Below, piece by piece: positions 44,761 to 54,520 of a stretch of 64,000 bases of DNA. Each line of letters starts with the position of its first letter. Within the stretch, counting starts at the first letter, position 1. Both the position numbers and the translations under genes were made by a program. Location: NCBI RefSeq assembly GCF_017313785.1, contig NZ_JAFLNL010000011.1, forward strand, positions 1 through 64,000. Reading direction: 5' to 3'. This DNA is from Flagellimonas aurea. GTDB lineage: Bacteria > Bacteroidota > Bacteroidia > Flavobacteriales > Flavobacteriaceae. The notes under the pieces were generated by a model. That model ran no database searches and had not been told where the DNA came from. It was given only the letters and a program-made list of their open reading frames with translations.

Positions 44761-47595
44761 TCAAAACCACTTTCGTGTAAACAAACCTGTTAAGGTTCTA
44801 GGACTAATGGTAACTATAAAGCGAATACGCTCTCCATAGTTGTCCTGAGCTATTTCCCACCCCCGGTTGGAGTATACTGGAAAGTAGAGTTCAAAATAAT
44901 CCGTTACTAAATTTAAGCGGATACCAGAATCGTAAACAAAACGAGGGTTGTCGCCTTTGTTCCTTAGGAACCCTAAGTCGCCATATGCCTCGACCCATCG
45001 CCAAATATTGGTGCTGGCGTTTGTTGTGGCGATCCAATCGTTTGCAAAAGGGTTTTCCAACTTTGATTTAAATCCACCTTCTGCTATTATCACCTGTTGG
45101 CTGTAAATACCGGAATCTTCTGATCGCCCGAGATATGCTAGGTCGAACATATAATCCGTAGGCCTGTCCAAAGCAAAACTGAAAAAATCGGATTCGGTAT
45201 CATTCCTCAAAAACTTACCTGCATAAAAACGCAGATTAAGCTGCCTGTTGCTCTGAAAAAGTTTTCTGTATTCGAATTCAAAGGCAAGCTTTGTGAATTC
45301 GCTTGAATGCTGTGCATCCACAGACCATAGGGAGTAGTTAAGGATATTGTTGTCCACGTCCGTAAACCTTACGTTCATAACACCGTAGTCGGGGTCGGTA
45401 TCCAATTCTCCAACTAAGTTCTCATCAATGCTCCTGTAGACACTTCTGTATCTGAAAAGAAGGTTTTGTCTATGGTTGGAGCGTAGGTCTTCGGGTCGCC
45501 AGCCAAAACTTACTGCCGGAGTAATTGTGGTAAACCTGGAATTTTCCTGAAAGTGAGAGGTGGAAGCAGAAAAGGAATAATTAGTGACATAGAGCCCGGT
45601 TTTTTTGTGATATTTTCTATACCTGAAACCAACTTTCCCTACCAATGTTTTTTCCAAAAAGGAGTAAGTTGGGGATATATCGTACTGGAATTGGCGCTCC
45701 AAAAAGGTTTTGTTGTACAATCGCAACCCTGGTGTAATGCCGTCATAGAGATTGAAATTTGCAATGGGGACATAAAACACCTGATTATAATAAGGGTCTT
45801 CGGTATCCTTAAAGAATTGAAATTTTAATTTTTTATTGCTGGACAGCCACCCGTTCAAGGTCTTCCAGTTATCACGTTGATTGAATTCCGGAATTTTTTG
45901 GTCGTAATTAAGTACCAGTCTATCCTCACTTTTTCTGGGTATGGTAAAGGTTTTTGTACTATCAATTTCCGAAAACCAATATTGCGATACCACTGTATCA
46001 TTTTCCAACCCAAAAACAGATATGGGAACATTGGTGCCCCTCTTATTTTTTAGCGTGAAGGTGATAGAGTCCTCAGACTTTTGGATCTTTTTGATTTTGA
46101 AATCTATTTTCTTGTCCGTGGATACATATTCATCAAAAAACCAATCAACATCTTTGTCAGCATATTTTTTAATGGTTGCTCTAAAATCAGTAGCGCTGAC
46201 CTGTTGCTTCTGTTTGTAATTTTTATAAAAGTCCAGCACCGTGCTATCAATCTCCTTTTTGCCCAAATAAGCGGACAAATATGACATGCCAAGCCCAGCT
46301 TTATAGCCATTGGCGATTTTTTCGTTGAACTTGATCAATGAATCGTTGGAGGTGGTCAGCGCTTGGTCAATGTTTTTCCGAGCGGACAACATACTGAACA
46401 AGGAGTATTGCTCGTTAAAATCCATTTGTGCCAAATGGAAGTTTTTAAGGCCCCAAATCCGAGAAAGTTTCCCTATCAGTTTTTGATTGGGATAATGCTC
46501 TTCCACAAATTTTATCATGAGGTAGTACCCGATGGCATCGTTCACCCACCGCTCTTTTCTTGGATTTAGGTATAAAGATTCCTTCAAGTAATTTCGGATG
46601 GCCGTTTTTAAAAACTTCATTTCAAATTGAAACTGCTCTTCGTACGGCCTGATAAATGAGGGAAGTTGACTGATTCCATAAAGCGGGGACCTGTTGTAGT
46701 CAAATTCACTGACCAAAAGGTTGTCATGGGGGTATTCCCCTAGGTTCTCATACAGAAATTGTGAAATCTTGTTTATGGATATACCTTGGGCTATTTCCTC
46801 ATATTTATTGGATTCAATATCGGTAATAATATTAAGGTGTCCTGTGATATGCTTGGTAAACCTTTCATCAATGGTCAAGATAATTTCACAACTTTTTCGT
46901 TTGTCGCCAATAAGTTGTACATGCTGCCCCCCTGGAAAATTGGAAATGCTGGACATACGATAATTAGAGGCAACATATAGCAGGTTCGGAAAAGTGAAGT
47001 TAATTCGTGTGTTGGTAATATCGGTATAGAGGTCGTCAAGGTTCTTGTTATCGTAAAGCTCCCAATCTCCATTTGTGAAAACTGCAGGGGTAAAATACCA
47101 ATCCTTTAAATTATAACCATTGCCTGTATATCCATACCCGGTGAACTTTGCTTCCGGCAATTTAATGGTGTAAGTGAAAAACAGCTGAATCGACTCGCCT
47201 GGTTTAAGGATTTCATTCAGGTTAACGGCAATGATATCCGTATTGCCGCGCCGTTTCCAATCCAAACCCGTATAGTTGTTGTCAACAATGGATTTAATTG
47301 TTGTTTTTCCTCGTTCCCTGTCCTTTGCCAAGTGCAAACTTCTGTTGAATTCCTCGCCGAATCTTTTGGCCAAAGCTGTATTTTTATTGGAATAGGCATG
47401 GTTCCAATCATTAAAATATAAAGTGGAGAGCCCTCTTTGGGAATGGTTCACATAAGTGAAATGTTGTCGTATCCGAATCTGATTGGTGGGTCCATCGAGT
47501 GTGGCCACAATCTCATTTTGGTGTTGCGACCAAAGCGTTGGGCACACCAGAATGATAAGCAGCAAAGTGCTAAGTAATGTTCGATGGTTAATCAA
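44761..47595 (-). CDS. Degenerate M1-peptidase-like protein with C-terminal outer-membrane barrel
   Basis: 944 residues from the TTG at 47595, which gives a proper signal peptide (INHRTLLSTLLLIILVCPTLWSQ) and leaves 10 bases after the upstream stop; the ATG at 47667 would overlap that gene by 62 bases. Residues to about 550 resemble the M1 aminopeptidase N-domain and catalytic domain, but the HExxH zinc site is absent, and the WLNEG-type motif has become RWVNDAIGYY. The remaining 350 residues alternate like beta strands and end in TRKWF, as an outer-membrane barrel does. I infer a non-catalytic, surface or periplasmic M1-like module held in the outer membrane. Confidence 0.7.
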   Translation of the reverse strand: MINHRTLLSTLLLIILVCPTLWSQHQNEIVATLDGPTNQIRIRQHFTYVNHSQRGLSTLYFNDWNHAYSNKNTALAKRFGEEFNRSLHLAKDRERGKTTIKSIVDNNYTGLDWKRRGNTDIIAVNLNEILKPGESIQLFFTYTIKLPEAKFTGYGYTGNGYNLKDWYFTPAVFTNGDWELYDNKNLDDLYTDITNTRINFTFPNLLYVASNYRMSSISNFPGGQHVQLIGDKRKSCEIILTIDERFTKHITGHLNIITDIESNKYEEIAQGISINKISQFLYENLGEYPHDNLLVSEFDYNRSPLYGISQLPSFIRPYEEQFQFEMKFLKTAIRNYLKESLYLNPRKERWVNDAIGYYLMIKFVEEHYPNQKLIGKLSRIWGLKNFHLAQMDFNEQYSLFSMLSARKNIDQALTTSNDSLIKFNEKIANGYKAGLGMSYLSAYLGKKEIDSTVLDFYKNYKQKQQVSATDFRATIKKYADKDVDWFFDEYVSTDKKIDFKIKKIQKSEDSITFTLKNKRGTNVPISVFGLENDTVVSQYWFSEIDSTKTFTIPRKSEDRLVLNYDQKIPEFNQRDNWKTLNGWLSSNKKLKFQFFKDTEDPYYNQVFYVPIANFNLYDGITPGLRLYNKTFLERQFQYDISPTYSFLEKTLVGKVGFRYRKYHKKTGLYVTNYSFSASTSHFQENSRFTTITPAVSFGWRPEDLRSNHRQNLLFRYRSVYRSIDENLVGELDTDPDYGVMNVRFTDVDNNILNYSLWSVDAQHSSEFTKLAFEFEYRKLFQSNRQLNLRFYAGKFLRNDTESDFFSFALDRPTDYMFDLAYLGRSEDSGIYSQQVIIAEGGFKSKLENPFANDWIATTNASTNIWRWVEAYGDLGFLRNKGDNPRFVYDSGIRLNLVTDYFELYFPVYSNRGWEIAQDNYGERIRFIVTISPRTLTGLFTRKWF

Positions 47596-47605
47596 TGCGG
47601 TACGA

Positions 47606-48298
47606 TTAAAAATTTGGACTAAGGGTTCTTCCCTTGTAAAAGGCATCGATGATTTCGACCACCTCATCTTCGGTGTCCACTAATTTGATCAAATCAAGGT
47701 CTTTTGGGCTTATGTTACCGGCTTCAACCAATGTATTTTTAATCCAATCCATCAGTCCCTTCCAAAATTCGGTACCAACAAGTATGATGGGAAATGTATG
47801 TATCTTGTGGGTTTGGATGAGTGTGAGTGCTTCAAAGAATTCATCCAATGTGCCGAACCCGCCCGGCATTACCACAAAACCTTGCGAATACTTCACAAAC
47901 ATCACTTTTCTGACAAAAAAGTAATCAAAGTCAAGGCTCTTATCATCATCAATATAGGGATTGTCATGCTGCTCAAATGGTAAGTCAATGTTCAATCCAA
48001 CGGAAGTTCCACCTGCTAAGCTGGCACCTTTGTTACCAGCTTCCATAATTCCGGGCCCCCCACCGGTGATCACCCCATAACCCGCCTCGGCGATTTTTTG
48101 GGATATTTTTACGGCTAAATCGTAATAATCATGTCCTTCACGTACCCTTGCCGACCCAAAAATGGAGACACAAGGGCCTATTCTGCTCATTTTTTCAAAT
48201 CCATTGACAAACTCGCCCATAATTTTAAATATGGCCCATGAATCGTTTGTCTTGATCTCATTCCAACCTTTGGAATGTTGCTCTCTTCGCATATGCAT
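47606..48298 (-). CDS. LOG-family (TIGR00730) Rossmann-fold protein
   Basis: 230 residues. It carries the lysine-decarboxylase-like motif GGGPGIMEAGNKGA and PGGFGTLDEFFE, which are the signatures of LOG-type nucleoside monophosphate phosphoribohydrolases. These cut AMP-type nucleotides or cytokinin nucleotides to the free base. A true lysine decarboxylase is excluded. It is 8 bases downstream of uvrA and 10 bases upstream of the M1-like barrel gene, so it sits in the middle of a three-gene operon. Confidence 0.88.
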   Translation of the reverse strand: MHMRREQHSKGWNEIKTNDSWAIFKIMGEFVNGFEKMSRIGPCVSIFGSARVREGHDYYDLAVKISQKIAEAGYGVITGGGPGIMEAGNKGASLAGGTSVGLNIDLPFEQHDNPYIDDDKSLDFDYFFVRKVMFVKYSQGFVVMPGGFGTLDEFFEALTLIQTHKIHTFPIILVGTEFWKGLMDWIKNTLVEAGNISPKDLDLIKLVDTEDEVVEIIDAFYKGRTLSPNF

Positions 48299-48306
48299 AA
48301 CTTTAT

Positions 48307-51168
48307 TTAAACTGCTCGCGCAATTTTTTGTTTTGTGTTTTCCAATTCTTTCTTTAAAAACTTGGCGGTGAAGCTCTTCTTGTCCTTGGCGACTTCTTCC
48401 GGGGTACCTGTAGCAACAACCGTTCCACCTCCTCTTCCTCCTTCATAACCTATGTCAATAATATAATCCATCATTTTGATTACATCCATGTTGTGTTCAA
48501 TGACTAGAATGGTATTTCCTTTGTCCACCAATCGGTCGAGTACGTCCATAAGTACTCTAATGTCTTCAAAGTGCAAGCCTGTTGTTGGTTCGTCGAGGAT
48601 ATAAAAGGTATTTCCAGTATCTCTTTTGGAAAGTTCAGTAGCTAACTTTACCCTTTGGGCTTCACCACCGGATAGGGTAGTGGACTGTTGACCCAATGAT
48701 ATATAACCCAAACCTACATCTTTTATTGTCTTAAGTTTACGATGAATTTTTGGAATATTCTCAAAGAAATCTACTGCTTCGTTGATGGTCATTTCCAAAA
48801 CATCGGCAATCGACTTGCCCTTGTAGCGGATTTCCAAGGTTTCCCGGTTGAACCGTTTACCATTGCAAGTTTCACATTCCACGTACACATCGGGCAAAAA
48901 GTTCATTTCAATAACTTTTAGGCCGCCTCCTTGGCAGGTTTCGCATCTTCCACCGGCCACATTAAAGCTGAAACGTCCTGGTTTATATCCACGGATGGTT
49001 GCCTCGGTGGTTTTGGCGAAAAGTGAACGAATTTCGCTAAAAACGCCAGTATACGTAGCCGGGTTTGAGCGCGGTGTACGCCCAATGGGAGATTGGTTGA
49101 TATCGATAACCTTATCAATATGTTCCAAACCCTTGATTTTTTTATACGGCATTGGTTTTTTAACGCCATTAAAATAGTGGGCATTCATAATGGGATAGAG
49201 GGTTTCGTTAACCAAAGTGGATTTGCCACTACCAGATACTCCTGTAACCCCGATCAATTTTCCCAAGGGAAAATCAACCGTCACATTTTTAAGGTTGTTG
49301 CCGGTACAACCAGAAAGTGTAATCTTTTTGCCGGTTCCCTTACGTCTTTCTGTTGGTACTGGAATTTCCAGTTCCCCTGTAATATATTGAGCGGTCAATG
49401 TTTGTTGATTGACCAGGTCCTTGGGACTTCCTTCTGAAATGATTTCTCCACCGTGCTTACCAGCTTTTGGACCAATATCGATGACATGGTCGGCACATTC
49501 GATCATATCGCGGTCGTGTTCCACCACAATCACCGAATTTCCGATATCCCGAAGCGATTCCAGGGAGTGAATCAACCGTTCATTGTCTCGCTGGTGCAAA
49601 CCGATACTGGGTTCGTCCAAAATATAGAGCACACCTACCAACTGGGAGCCAATTTGCGTGGCCAATCGTATACGTTGCGCCTCACCGCCCGATAAAGATT
49701 TGGAACTACGGTTCAAGGAAAGATAATCAAGCCCCACATCCAATAAAAAACCGATACGTGATTTGATTTCTTTGATGATTTCCTCCGCAATTTTCTTTTG
49801 GTTGCCCTCCAAGGTATCCTCTAAATGTTTGAAAAAGTTGGCAAGCTCTGCAATGTCCATTTGGGCCAACTCGGCGATATTTTTTCCATCTATTTTAAAA
49901 TAGAGCGACTCTTTTCGTAAGCGGGAACCTTCGCAGGTTGGGCATTTCACCTTATCCATATAATCTTTGGCCCATCGCTTTATGGATGTTGAATTGGCTT
50001 CCTCATATTGTGTTTTGATGAAGTTGGAAATACCCTCGTAATCAATTTTGTACTGTCTTTTTACACCCAGACTTTTGGAATCCACCTCAAAACTCTCTTT
50101 GCCTCCGTTCAAAATAACGTTCATGGCCTCTTCAGGGATTTTTTCAATGGCATCCGTGAGATCAAAATTGTAACGCTGAGCAATGGTTTCCAGTTGTTTG
50201 AACGCCCAGGATTTTTTGTATTCGCCCAAAGGAGCGAGTCCGCCGGATTTAATGGAGATCTTTTTGTTCGGGATGATTTTATGCTCGTTCACTTGGTATA
50301 CATGACCAAGACCACTGCACTCAGGACACATTCCTTTTGGTGAGTTAAAGGAAAACGTGTTCGGTTCTGGGGTAGGATAGGAAATCCCTGTTGAAGGACA
50401 CATTAAATCTCGGCTAAAATACCTTGGTACAGATTCACCTTCTTCAAGCACCATGAGTACATTGTCACCACTGTACATGGCGGTATTAATGGTTTCAGCC
50501 AGTCGTTTATGGAAGTCTTCACTATCGCCCACCTTCAAGCGATCAATCACAATTTCAATATCGTGCGTTTTGTAGCGGTCCACTTTCATCCCCTTGGTAA
50601 TGTCCGTAATCTCACCATCAACCCGCACCTTTACAAAACCTTGCTTTGCAATCTGCTCGAAAAGTTCACGATAATGTCCTTTTCTGGATTTGATCACGGG
50701 GGCCAGTACGTTTATTTTTTTGTCCTTGTAAGATTCGATGATCAAATCCTTGATTTGTTCATCACTGTAGCTCACCATTTTTTCACCAGTATTGTAACTG
50801 TAGGCATCGCCAGCCCTAGCAAACAGCAATCGCAAAAAGTCATAAACTTCGGTAATGGTTCCTACAGTAGAGCGAGGGGATTTTGACGTAGTCTTTTGTT
50901 CAATGGCGATTACGGGGGAGAGGCCATCGATTTTATCTACATCGGGGCGTTCTAGTCCGCCCAAGAATTGTCGGGCATAGGCCGAGAACGTTTCTATGTA
51001 CCGCCGTTGTCCTTCGGCATAAATAGTATCAAAGGCCAAAGAGGATTTTCCACTGCCCGAAAGCCCCGTAATGACTACTAGTTTTTCACGTGGAATGGTA
51101 ACATCTATATTTTTCAGGTTATGGACCCTGGCGCCCCTTACCTCAATATTTTCTTCGTAATTGATCAT
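48307..51168 (-). CDS. uvrA: Excinuclease ABC subunit A
   Basis: 953 residues, usual length. Two ABC ATPase modules are visible: Walker [17 protein letters not shown] and [16 protein letters not shown], with signature motifs [17 protein letters not shown] and [17 protein letters not shown]. Zinc-binding cysteines appear as [28 protein letters not shown] and CETCNGKRF. It scans DNA for bulky damage with UvrB. First gene of the uvrA-LOG-M1-like run; no LexA-type box like that at 55788 is seen upstream. Confidence 0.97.
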   Translation of the reverse strand: MINYEENIEVRGARVHNLKNIDVTIPREKLVVITGLSGSGKSSLAFDTIYAEGQRRYIETFSAYARQFLGGLERPDVDKIDGLSPVIAIEQKTTSKSPRSTVGTITEVYDFLRLLFARAGDAYSYNTGEKMVSYSDEQIKDLIIESYKDKKINVLAPVIKSRKGHYRELFEQIAKQGFVKVRVDGEITDITKGMKVDRYKTHDIEIVIDRLKVGDSEDFHKRLAETINTAMYSGDNVLMVLEEGESVPRYFSRDLMCPSTGISYPTPEPNTFSFNSPKGMCPECSGLGHVYQVNEHKIIPNKKISIKSGGLAPLGEYKKSWAFKQLETIAQRYNFDLTDAIEKIPEEAMNVILNGGKESFEVDSKSLGVKRQYKIDYEGISNFIKTQYEEANSTSIKRWAKDYMDKVKCPTCEGSRLRKESLYFKIDGKNIAELAQMDIAELANFFKHLEDTLEGNQKKIAEEIIKEIKSRIGFLLDVGLDYLSLNRSSKSLSGGEAQRIRLATQIGSQLVGVLYILDEPSIGLHQRDNERLIHSLESLRDIGNSVIVVEHDRDMIECADHVIDIGPKAGKHGGEIISEGSPKDLVNQQTLTAQYITGELEIPVPTERRKGTGKKITLSGCTGNNLKNVTVDFPLGKLIGVTGVSGSGKSTLVNETLYPIMNAHYFNGVKKPMPYKKIKGLEHIDKVIDINQSPIGRTPRSNPATYTGVFSEIRSLFAKTTEATIRGYKPGRFSFNVAGGRCETCQGGGLKVIEMNFLPDVYVECETCNGKRFNRETLEIRYKGKSIADVLEMTINEAVDFFENIPKIHRKLKTIKDVGLGYISLGQQSTTLSGGEAQRVKLATELSKRDTGNTFYILDEPTTGLHFEDIRVLMDVLDRLVDKGNTILVIEHNMDVIKMMDYIIDIGYEGGRGGGTVVATGTPEEVAKDKKSFTAKFLKKELENTKQKIARAV

Positions 51169-51269
51169 AAATCATAGCAAACCTCAAATGTAGCGATTTG
51201 AACCGTAAAAACGAAGTGGCCCAAAGTCACTCTTTTTAATGAAAGGTACGACAACAATCAGGATTTAAA

Positions 51270-53018
51270 TCAAATAATCAGCCTAACCCCCCCGAGCTCC
51301 TGCAAGGGGTATGGAAATTTCTCACTGGGACTTCCAATGAACATAAAATTGATTGGGATTTTCCATCTTTCAGAGAGTTCCCTGATCAATTCCGGTGTAA
51401 ACTCACCTTTCAATTGAATGTACTCAATCTTTATCTCGGGGTATTCTCGATCCAATACATCCAAATCGGACACAAAACTATCCGTAGCTTTTTCTCCCTC
51501 TGGAAATACGGACACAATTTTCAGTTTTCGGGTATGCTCATTGTTCCGGATGTAGAGCAACACCTTATTAAGTGCCGCAACGTCATCTTTTTTAGTGAAA
51601 TACACAAATTCCTGATCATTGATCTTGTCGATTACCCGGTTGATTCCTTTGTAAGATCTGATAAGAAAACGATTGATGGGGTCTAAGAAATATCGAATCA
51701 ATCTCAACAACAGTTTGAGCAAAGCGGTCCTATTGAGCATGACCAGAACCAAGGCTATTGTAGGAATAAAATACTCCATGAAAACCGCAAGATAATCCGG
51801 GTTTAGGATGATGTTACCTACCAAAGCTATAATTACGGCCAAAATGGCAATCATCAAGGACAACCACCCCGAACGTTCTGGACGCGGAAGATTTTTTCGT
51901 CGGACCTTTAATAGAATATTGCCTATGCCAAAAAGCGCCATCACTGATAAAAAAGCAATGGTGTAGACTCCGGCCAAGGCTTCCAGATTACCTTCAGTAA
52001 TCAATAGTATAGAGACGCATAGAAAAAAAAATACAATGGCTATGCGATACGTGCTGCCATTTTTATTTCTCTTTAAAAGAAAAGGAGGTAAGATCCTATC
52101 CAGGGTGATGCGTTCCACAAGACCGGAAACCCCAACAAAAGAGGTGAGCACTGCACCGCTTAAAACCAATACGGCATCCAAAGAAACCAAGAAGGATAGC
52201 CAAGAACCACTAACTTGGTTGCCCATAACGGAGAGCAACGCCTCACTATTTATTTCTATTTCGGAAATGGGCAAAACGGCCAATGCCAAAAATGCAATCA
52301 ACGGGTTAAAAATAGTGACCACCACCCACATATTGCGCAATGTTTTTGGAAACACGCCCTTTTCCTGCTCCTCAACAAAGTTGGCCGAACTTTCAAATCC
52401 GCTGATGCCCAACATGGCGGCAGAAAAACCAAAGAATAAGGCCATGGGCAATGCACCGTGCTTTACGGGCAAAGCATTGTTGCTCGCAAAAACATCCCAC
52501 CCGTGTTCAAACAGATAGAAACCAGCAAAAGAGGACAGCAATATCAATGATGATAGATGGAAGATGAAAATGGCGATTGCCACTTTGGACGATTCCCCGA
52601 TTCCAATGATGACCAACCCCATAAATATGGCCAATAGACCTATTGTGGCCAAAATAACGGGCAGTTGGGGCACAATATTTTTTAAATAGGCCATTGCTTC
52701 ATTGGCAGAAATAACCGCGGTTGCCATATAGGAGAGCAAGGTAAGGGATGCCGCCAAGGAGGCCATGCCCTTATTGGTGGTATTGAGCAAGGCGTTGTAG
52801 GCCCCACCGTTCATAGGAAGGGCGCCGACCACTTCACCATAAATTTTCCGAAACAAAAAGAGGACCGCACCAACGATCAATAAAGAAATCCATGCATATT
52901 GGCCTGCGTGCAACACCGCCAATGCAGATACGTAAAGACAAGAAGAACTGATGTCGTTACCACTGATTGATGTAGAGGCCAACTCTCCGAGTTTTGCTCT
53001 AATTTTATGTGGTTCCAT
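51270..53018 (-). CDS. APC-superfamily amino acid permease with C-terminal cytosolic domain
   Basis: 582 residues: 12 hydrophobic segments up to about residue 430, with the APC helix-1 region STSISGNDISSSCLYVSAL and MNGGAYNALLNT. A soluble domain of about 120 residues follows (from YFTKKDDVAALNKVLLYIRN), resembling a universal-stress-protein-like fold. It probably moves an amino acid or amine with a cation; the substrate is not known. Isolated gene between uvrA and a divergent hypothetical gene. Confidence 0.85.
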   Translation of the reverse strand: MEPHKIRAKLGELASTSISGNDISSSCLYVSALAVLHAGQYAWISLLIVGAVLFLFRKIYGEVVGALPMNGGAYNALLNTTNKGMASLAASLTLLSYMATAVISANEAMAYLKNIVPQLPVILATIGLLAIFMGLVIIGIGESSKVAIAIFIFHLSSLILLSSFAGFYLFEHGWDVFASNNALPVKHGALPMALFFGFSAAMLGISGFESSANFVEEQEKGVFPKTLRNMWVVVTIFNPLIAFLALAVLPISEIEINSEALLSVMGNQVSGSWLSFLVSLDAVLVLSGAVLTSFVGVSGLVERITLDRILPPFLLKRNKNGSTYRIAIVFFFLCVSILLITEGNLEALAGVYTIAFLSVMALFGIGNILLKVRRKNLPRPERSGWLSLMIAILAVIIALVGNIILNPDYLAVFMEYFIPTIALVLVMLNRTALLKLLLRLIRYFLDPINRFLIRSYKGINRVIDKINDQEFVYFTKKDDVAALNKVLLYIRNNEHTRKLKIVSVFPEGEKATDSFVSDLDVLDREYPEIKIEYIQLKGEFTPELIRELSERWKIPINFMFIGSPSEKFPYPLQELGGVRLII

Positions 53019-53101
53019 GTATACTGGTTTATAAAACCAAACACGAAGGTAGGGGAAATGACCAAAAATTCTAAATTTGGAAATAGAAAAAAATCATAAA
53101 C

Positions 53102-53626
53102 ATGAAAGTATTGGGTATTGGCTCAAGAATCGACCACCCGGAGTATGGTAAAGGGGTGGTAACCAACGTATCGTCCAAACACTATTGGGTAACATTTTTG
53201 GAAAATGGACTGGAAACCATTGATTTGGATGCTGACTTCGAAGTGATTGAAGGTGTGGAGTACGAAGTGGACAGTGTCAGTTTTTTTGATGTGGAACGGT
53301 CTCTGGTCAAAATACTGGAAAAATGGAGCGATACCCACGAAAAAGTGGCCATGGCCGATAAATGGAAAGGCGGCAAATTGATCTTGGAACCTGATGATGG
53401 CACAGCCAACAAGGAAATACCCATTGAAACCTTTTTCCATAAAATTGTGATGGTGCGCGACCGTATCCGTGTAATGGAGCAAAAGATTAACAGCAGCAAA
53501 AACTTGGACGACCAAGAAAAGGTAGACCTACAACAATACATTACCCGAGTTTATGGCAGTTTGACCAGTTTTAATGTGCTGTTCAAGACCAAAAGCGACC
53601 ATTTTGTGGGGGAGAAGAGTAAATAG
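53102..53626 (+). CDS. Conserved hypothetical protein with Tudor-like N-terminus
   Basis: 174 residues. The first 45 (VLGIGSRIDHPEYGKGVVTNV) match the small SH3/Tudor-like domain found at the end of UvrD/PcrA-type helicases. The rest is helical with a short coiled region (KIVMVRDRIRVMEQKIN). No catalytic motif is seen. A role in binding nucleic-acid enzymes is possible but is only inferred from the N-terminal domain. It converges on the TIGR03915 gene, 9 bases between stops. Confidence 0.6.
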   Translation: MKVLGIGSRIDHPEYGKGVVTNVSSKHYWVTFLENGLETIDLDADFEVIEGVEYEVDSVSFFDVERSLVKILEKWSDTHEKVAMADKWKGGKLILEPDDGTANKEIPIETFFHKIVMVRDRIRVMEQKINSSKNLDDQEKVDLQQYITRVYGSLTSFNVLFKTKSDHFVGEKSK

Positions 53627-53635
53627 TTGTAAAAT

Positions 53636-54412
53636 TTAAACTGCCTCTTTCTTCTCGCTCAAATACTTCCAATACCGTTTGGGTACGTGTTGCGTATGTA
53701 ATTTGGGGTTAATGCGCGAGGCAATATTCGTGCTTTTAAAATAATCGTTCCAAAGGGTCTGGTATTCGTATTCTTCGGTGGCAAAGGCATCACTTTTGAC
53801 AGTTTTGTTGTGATGGATGTCCTTTAAGTTCAGGGATACCATCTCCACATGGTCCAGGTCATAATAAATGCCATATTTTCGTTTAACGTCATAGATCAAC
53901 CATTTTTGGTCGGCGTAGCGGTCACGAAAATGCTTCGAGATGAGGGGCAAAACATCAAAATCGGGTTCAATGTTGGCAAAGTAAATATTGTCCTTCGTCA
54001 ATTGGAACCGCACAAAGGCCTCCATTCTATGTTTTTCTCGGCCTACTTTTCTTGCCAGTTGCGCAATAAAGAGCACCGTGCTGTCCGAATAATCCAAATA
54101 CTTACCGTTTTTGGCACGCATCAATTTTTGAATGTAGGTATAGAGCATCATCTCAACACCTTCGGTTTCGCTCAAAAAAGCAAAGTATATATTGGAAATG
54201 GCGTTGTGGCTCTTGTTGCGGATACCGTTCCATACCCGTTTGGCTTTGTCCACATGGGTAAAAATGGTCTCCGTTTCGGAAAACAATCCGTTTTGTGATT
54301 GATTGTTCTTTTGAATGTCGGCCACATTGATCTTTTCATCAAAAGCGACGAAGACGGCGGTCAAGAACCCATTAAAGCTGCCGTCGTAGACTAAGGTTGT
54401 TGAAGCATTCAT
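53636..54412 (-). CDS. TIGR03915-family putative DNA repair protein
   Basis: 258 residues. The opening TLVYDGSFNGFLTAVFVAF and the LARKVGREKHRMEAFVRF centre are family signatures; the C-terminal YWKYLSEK matches too. Members occur next to the TIGR03916 radical SAM protein and, in other bacteria, are fused to or accompany a UdgX-type uracil-DNA glycosylase. It is 108 bases downstream of the TIGR03916 gene on the same strand. Its biochemical action is not known. Confidence 0.86.
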   Translation of the reverse strand: MNASTTLVYDGSFNGFLTAVFVAFDEKINVADIQKNNQSQNGLFSETETIFTHVDKAKRVWNGIRNKSHNAISNIYFAFLSETEGVEMMLYTYIQKLMRAKNGKYLDYSDSTVLFIAQLARKVGREKHRMEAFVRFQLTKDNIYFANIEPDFDVLPLISKHFRDRYADQKWLIYDVKRKYGIYYDLDHVEMVSLNLKDIHHNKTVKSDAFATEEYEYQTLWNDYFKSTNIASRINPKLHTQHVPKRYWKYLSEKKEAV

Positions 54413-54436
54413 AGTGTTTGCTTTTTAGTTTCTTTA

Positions 54437-54501
54437 CTGTCATTTCAAAGGAGTTTACGACCTAGAAATCTAAATTTCTCCCCCTTCGGTCGAAATGACT
54501 T
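54437..54501. repeat. Degenerate dispersed repeat between the DNA-repair pair
   Basis: GTCATTTC (54439-54446) and GAAATGAC (54492-54499) are inverted ends around AGAAATCTAAATTTCT and the block CCCCCTTCGGTCGAAATGAC. The TTCGGTCGAAATGAC type of sequence recurs in the intergenic DNA of many Bacteroidota. This copy is imperfect and fills most of the 108-base spacer. Confidence 0.5.
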
Positions 54502-54520
54502 ACTTGTCAATTGCCTATTC

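Noticed and set aside
47596..47667. Longer N-terminus of the M1-like barrel protein
   Set aside because: It would overlap the LOG gene by 62 bases and put charged residues before the signal peptide.
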